In this document: in pieces, positions 5,204 to 7,618 of the stretch
How positions within the stretch are numbered: the stretch's first letter is position 1
Layout of the letters: every line of letters starts with the position of its first letter
Source of the DNA: Verrucomicrobiota bacterium
Lineage (GTDB): Bacteria; Verrucomicrobiota; Verrucomicrobiia; Limisphaerales; AV2
Direction: 5' to 3'
Length of the DNA stretch: 7,618 bases
Assembly: GCA_003219675.1 (NCBI GenBank)
Contig: QHPW01000463.1
Location: 1-7,618 of the forward strand
Notes under the pieces: model-generated
The model's input: the letters and a program-made list of their open reading frames with translations, nothing else
The model's database searches: none
Told to the model about the DNA's origin: nothing
Program-made: the position numbers and the translations under genes

Positions 5204-6361
5204 ATGAAAGCGACATCGAAGTCGAGGCACTGGTTATCAACCGCAGCCGTTACGCTCTCCCTTTTGGCCTGTCCAACCTGCGAGTCGGCCACTGACAGAA
5301 AAGGCAAGGACACGATGTCTCTCGACGAAAAAATCTTCGGCCACATGCCGGACGGCACGACGATCGGGATTTACACGTTGAAAAACCAGGCCGGCGTGGT
5401 CGTGAAAATCGCGGATTACGGCGCGATCATCACCGAAATCCACGCGCCGGATCGCGAGGGCAAGGACGCCGACGTGGTGCTCGGTTTCGACAACCTCGAC
5501 CGCTACATCCAGGGTCATCCGTTCTTCGGCACTGTTGCCGGACGCGTGGCCAACCGCATCGCCAACGGCAAATTCAGGCTCGAAGGCAAGGACTACACGC
5601 TGGCCAGGAACAACGGGCCGAACCATCTGCACGGCGGTTTGAAGGGATTCGACAAGAAAGTTTGGAAGTCGAAGCCCTTGCCCACCACCGGCCATGAAGC
5701 AGGCGTCGAGTTCAGCTGTTTCAGTTCCGATGGTGAAGAGGGTTATCCCGGCAATCTTAACGTGACCGTCACCTACACTCTCACGGACAAAAACGAACTG
5801 CGGATCGAGTACCAGGCAAAGACCGACAAGGCCACGCCGATCAATCTGACAAACCACAGTTATTTCAACCTCGCCGGTTTCGGGGATATTCTCGGTCACG
5901 AGTTGTGGCTCGCCGCAGACAATTACACGCCCACGGACGAAGGGTTGATCCCGACCGGGGAAATATAGAGCGTCAAAGGCACTCCGCTGGACTTCACCAA
6001 ACCGACAGCGCTGGGGGCGCGATTCAATCAGACGGGTCTGAAGCCGGCCGGCTACGACCACAACTTCGTGCTGAACAGCGGCGGGAAATCGCTCGCGCTC
6101 GCCGCGCGGGTGTATGAGCCGAAGTCGGGCCGGATCATGGAGGTGCTGACGACCGAGCCCGGCGTGCAGCTTTACACCGCCAACGGTCTCGACGGTTCAA
6201 TCACCGGCGCAGGCGGTGTGAAGTATCCGCGCCACGGCGGGTTCTGTCTGGAGACGCAGCATTTCCCCGACTCGATCACCAAACCAAATTTCCCTTCCGT
6301 CGTGCTGCGCCCCGGCGAGAGGTTCAAGAGCACGACCCTTTACAGATTCCTGGCCAGGTGA
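5204..6361 (+). pseudogene. galM: Aldose 1-epimerase (galM), interrupted by an in-frame TAG
   Basis: The reading frame encodes a mutarotase converting alpha and beta anomers of aldoses such as galactose. Codon 255 (5966-5968) is TAG, yet the same frame continues with family sequence to TGA at 6359-6361, 384 sense codons in all. Before the stop lie GRVANRI (113-119), NNGPNHLHGG with His143, and NLTNHSYFNLAG with His218. After it lie VKGTPLDF, Asp285 in YDHNF, and the catalytic glutamate Glu350 in GFCLETQHFPDS. A 254-residue product would therefore lack the catalytic base. The N terminus has a signal-like segment with a possible lipobox LLAC (Cys23). One substitution (for example GAG to TAG) explains the break; sequencing error or amber readthrough are alternatives. 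It may be a recent pseudogene, as the rest is undamaged. Confidence 0.85.
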
Positions 6362-6369
6362 CGCCAGTC

Positions 6370-6390
6370 GAGAGCTTCAGGCTCTTTTTC
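6370..6390 (+). terminator. Rho-independent terminator after galM
   Basis: A stem AGAGC (6371-6375) and GCTCT (6381-6385) with a five-base loop is followed directly by T residues through 6389. It lies 10 bases after the galM stop and before the 3' end of the convergent PilT-like gene. The T-run is present only in the plus direction, so it serves galM. The stem is short, so it may be modest in strength. Confidence 0.6.
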
Positions 6391-6398
6391 GACAGCCG

Positions 6399-7589
6399 CT
6401 ATCTGAGAATTTTTCCGAAATCACCCTCGACGGGTTCGATTTCGATACGGCCGCGGCTCCCCGCGCCGGGAGCGGTGGGTTTCGTTTTCCGCTCAGGAAC
6501 AACAGGCCTCGACGTTGTGGCCGGGGGAACAGGACTCGAAATTGTCGCGGCGTCGTCTGCTTCGCTGTCCGGCGTTTCGGGATTCTGTCCGGGCACGTAC
6601 CAGTTTGTCCGTCGCTCCAGCCAATTGCCGTAGCGTTGGAAAGTCCACATGCCTTGTTCCGCGCCGGTCTCCAGCGCGGAAATGATCTTGAAAAAGTCCC
6701 GGTTGCGCACGTGCGCTTTGACCGGGTTGGTCGGCATGAGGATTTCGCATTCCGGCACGCGAATGTTGAGCTCGGGCCGGAAACGAAGCCGTTGCGCGAC
6801 CACAGCGACCAGGCAGTCGGCCAGTTGCGAGGACACGCTGTTCTGGATTTCGGAAGGAAATGCGGCCACCACGCGTTGCAACGCCTCGGCGCAGGTCGAG
6901 GAATGCACCGTCGCCATCACCAGGTGGCCGGTTTCGGAGGCGTTGAGCGTCAAGCGCATTGTCTGCGGATCGCGCATTTCGCCGACCATCAGCACGTCCG
7001 GATCTTCCCGCAGCGCGTCGAGCAACGCCTGCTCAAAGCTCGGGGTATCGCGTCCCACTTCGCGCTGCCGGATGTAGGCCCGGCGCGGTCGGAAGAGATA
7101 TTCAATCGGACTCTCAATCGTCACGATGTGCCGCGCTTCGGTCAGATTGATCTCCTGAATCAACGCGGCGAGCGTCGAGGACTTGCCGCAGCCGGTCGGA
7201 CCACTGACCAGCACCAGGCCGTTGTGCGGCGCGACCAGTTTCTTCAAGTCGGGATGGAGATTAAGCTTCTCGAGGGTCGCCTGGAAAGTGGACAGAAGCC
7301 GAATGGCGAAACCCGCGCCGCGCGAGGTCTGCAGAATATTTATCCGGCACCGCACGCCCTGAATGGTTCGCGAAAGGTCCGCCGAGCGGCGGTCCAGAAA
7401 ATCCTGCCATCGCGCTTCGCCGAGAATTTCACGGGCCCACTCGGACAACGTTTTGGGCGGAATAGTTTCGCCCAGGGTTCGGAGCGAGCCGCGCACACGC
7501 AACGCGGCCGGCAACCCTGCCTCCAGATGCAGGTCGCTGGCACCCTGCTGGTTTGCTTCCGCGATGAGCGATTCCAGGTTCACCTGCAA
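6399..7589 (-). CDS. PilT/PilU-like type IV pilus retraction ATPase
   Basis: This 396-residue hexameric secretion ATPase family member is predicted to power pilus retraction at the inner-membrane base. It opens with the PilT-type GASDLHLEAGLPAALRVRG (16-34). Walker A GPTGCGKSS is at 130-138, the Asp-box region TIESPIEY at 157-164, Walker B LREDPDVLMVGEMRD at 193-207, and the His box ETGHLVMATVHSS at 219-231. In the Asp box, Ser160 replaces the usual Asp. The normal C-terminal GMQTFDQ is GMWTFQR (313-319), followed by a Pro/Thr/Ser-rich tail (about 335-385) absent from classic PilT (about 345 residues). The listed start is TTG with GGGGGA four bases upstream; a GTG at 7583 is an alternative. 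The frame stays open to the window edge, so an earlier start outside is possible. It converges on galM with 37 bases between. Confidence 0.88.
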   Translation of the reverse strand: MQVNLESLIAEANQQGASDLHLEAGLPAALRVRGSLRTLGETIPPKTLSEWAREILGEARWQDFLDRRSADLSRTIQGVRCRINILQTSRGAGFAIRLLSTFQATLEKLNLHPDLKKLVAPHNGLVLVSGPTGCGKSSTLAALIQEINLTEARHIVTIESPIEYLFRPRRAYIRQREVGRDTPSFEQALLDALREDPDVLMVGEMRDPQTMRLTLNASETGHLVMATVHSSTCAEALQRVVAAFPSEIQNSVSSQLADCLVAVVAQRLRFRPELNIRVPECEILMPTNPVKAHVRNRDFFKIISALETGAEQGMWTFQRYGNWLERRTNWYVPGQNPETPDSEADDAATISSPVPPATTSRPVVPERKTKPTAPGAGSRGRIEIEPVEGDFGKILR

Positions 7590-7618
7590 ACGATCCCCCG
7601 CAAAGGGGCAGAAGTCAC

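Noticed and set aside
5237..6061. 274-codon minus-strand open frame opposite galM
   Set aside because: It lies wholly antisense to well-supported galM sequence, has no recognisable domain, and arises from the GC-rich codon pattern of the real gene.
6068..6361. Separate 97-residue gene starting downstream of the amber codon in galM
   Set aside because: It is in frame with the first part and continues the epimerase family sequence without loss. It has no convincing start or ribosome binding site, so it is the C-terminal part of galM.
6649..7077. 142-codon plus-strand frame opposite the PilT-like gene
   Set aside because: It is antisense to the Walker B and His-box region, with a Ser/Arg-rich translation typical of a shadow frame.
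1..7618. CRISPR array, tRNA, rRNA or insertion sequence
   Set aside because: No regularly spaced short identical repeats, no cloverleaf-like sequence ending in CCA, no rRNA-like stretches and no transposase frame were seen on reading both strands.

Overview
The window looks like bacterial chromosome, moderately GC-rich, from a Gram-negative-type organism. It has a type IV pilus retraction-type ATPase, a possibly exported aldose 1-epimerase and an oxoamine synthase. The style of the core genes and a CTCTGCG-type palindrome before galM would fit Verrucomicrobiota or a similar environmental phylum, but that placement is a weak inference.

Left half (about 1-3550): a run of short, unrelated genes, all on the minus strand. 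They are separated by imperfect inverted repeats of 60-95 bp whose ends match integron attC core sites (RYYYAAC ... GTTRRRY). Stop codons lie inside or near one core, and starts lie from a few to about 35 bases after the previous one. I read this as an integron cassette array. No integrase gene is in the window, so it is either a cluster of attC sites without integrase or the inner part of a larger integron. Six cassettes are visible, in reading order: a single-pass membrane-anchored protein (3162-3512), a two-helix membrane protein (2679-3062), a diadenylate-cyclase-domain protein (1331-2557), a DUF6714-like protein (740-1237), a 43-residue ORF (510-641) and a three-helix membrane protein (82-399). 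A good sigma70-type promoter at 3629-3657 lies within a larger imperfect inverted repeat ahead of the first cassette, and could be the array's outward promoter.

Right half (3721-7618): conventional chromosomal genes. A PLP-dependent alpha-oxoamine synthase (BioF/KBL family) is on the minus strand. After a 370-base spacer carrying a REP-like palindrome comes galM on the plus strand. Its reading frame is cut by one in-frame TAG, while sequence similarity to the family continues to the normal C terminus. A hairpin plus T-run terminator follows galM. A convergent PilT/PilU-like ATPase closes the window.

The most notable point is the DisA-type diadenylate cyclase domain, joined to a DACNV-like N-terminal region, in what appears to be a mobile integron cassette. 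This would put c-di-AMP-type nucleotide signalling in the cassette gene pool. The other cassette genes have no assignable function, and three of the six encode small membrane proteins.
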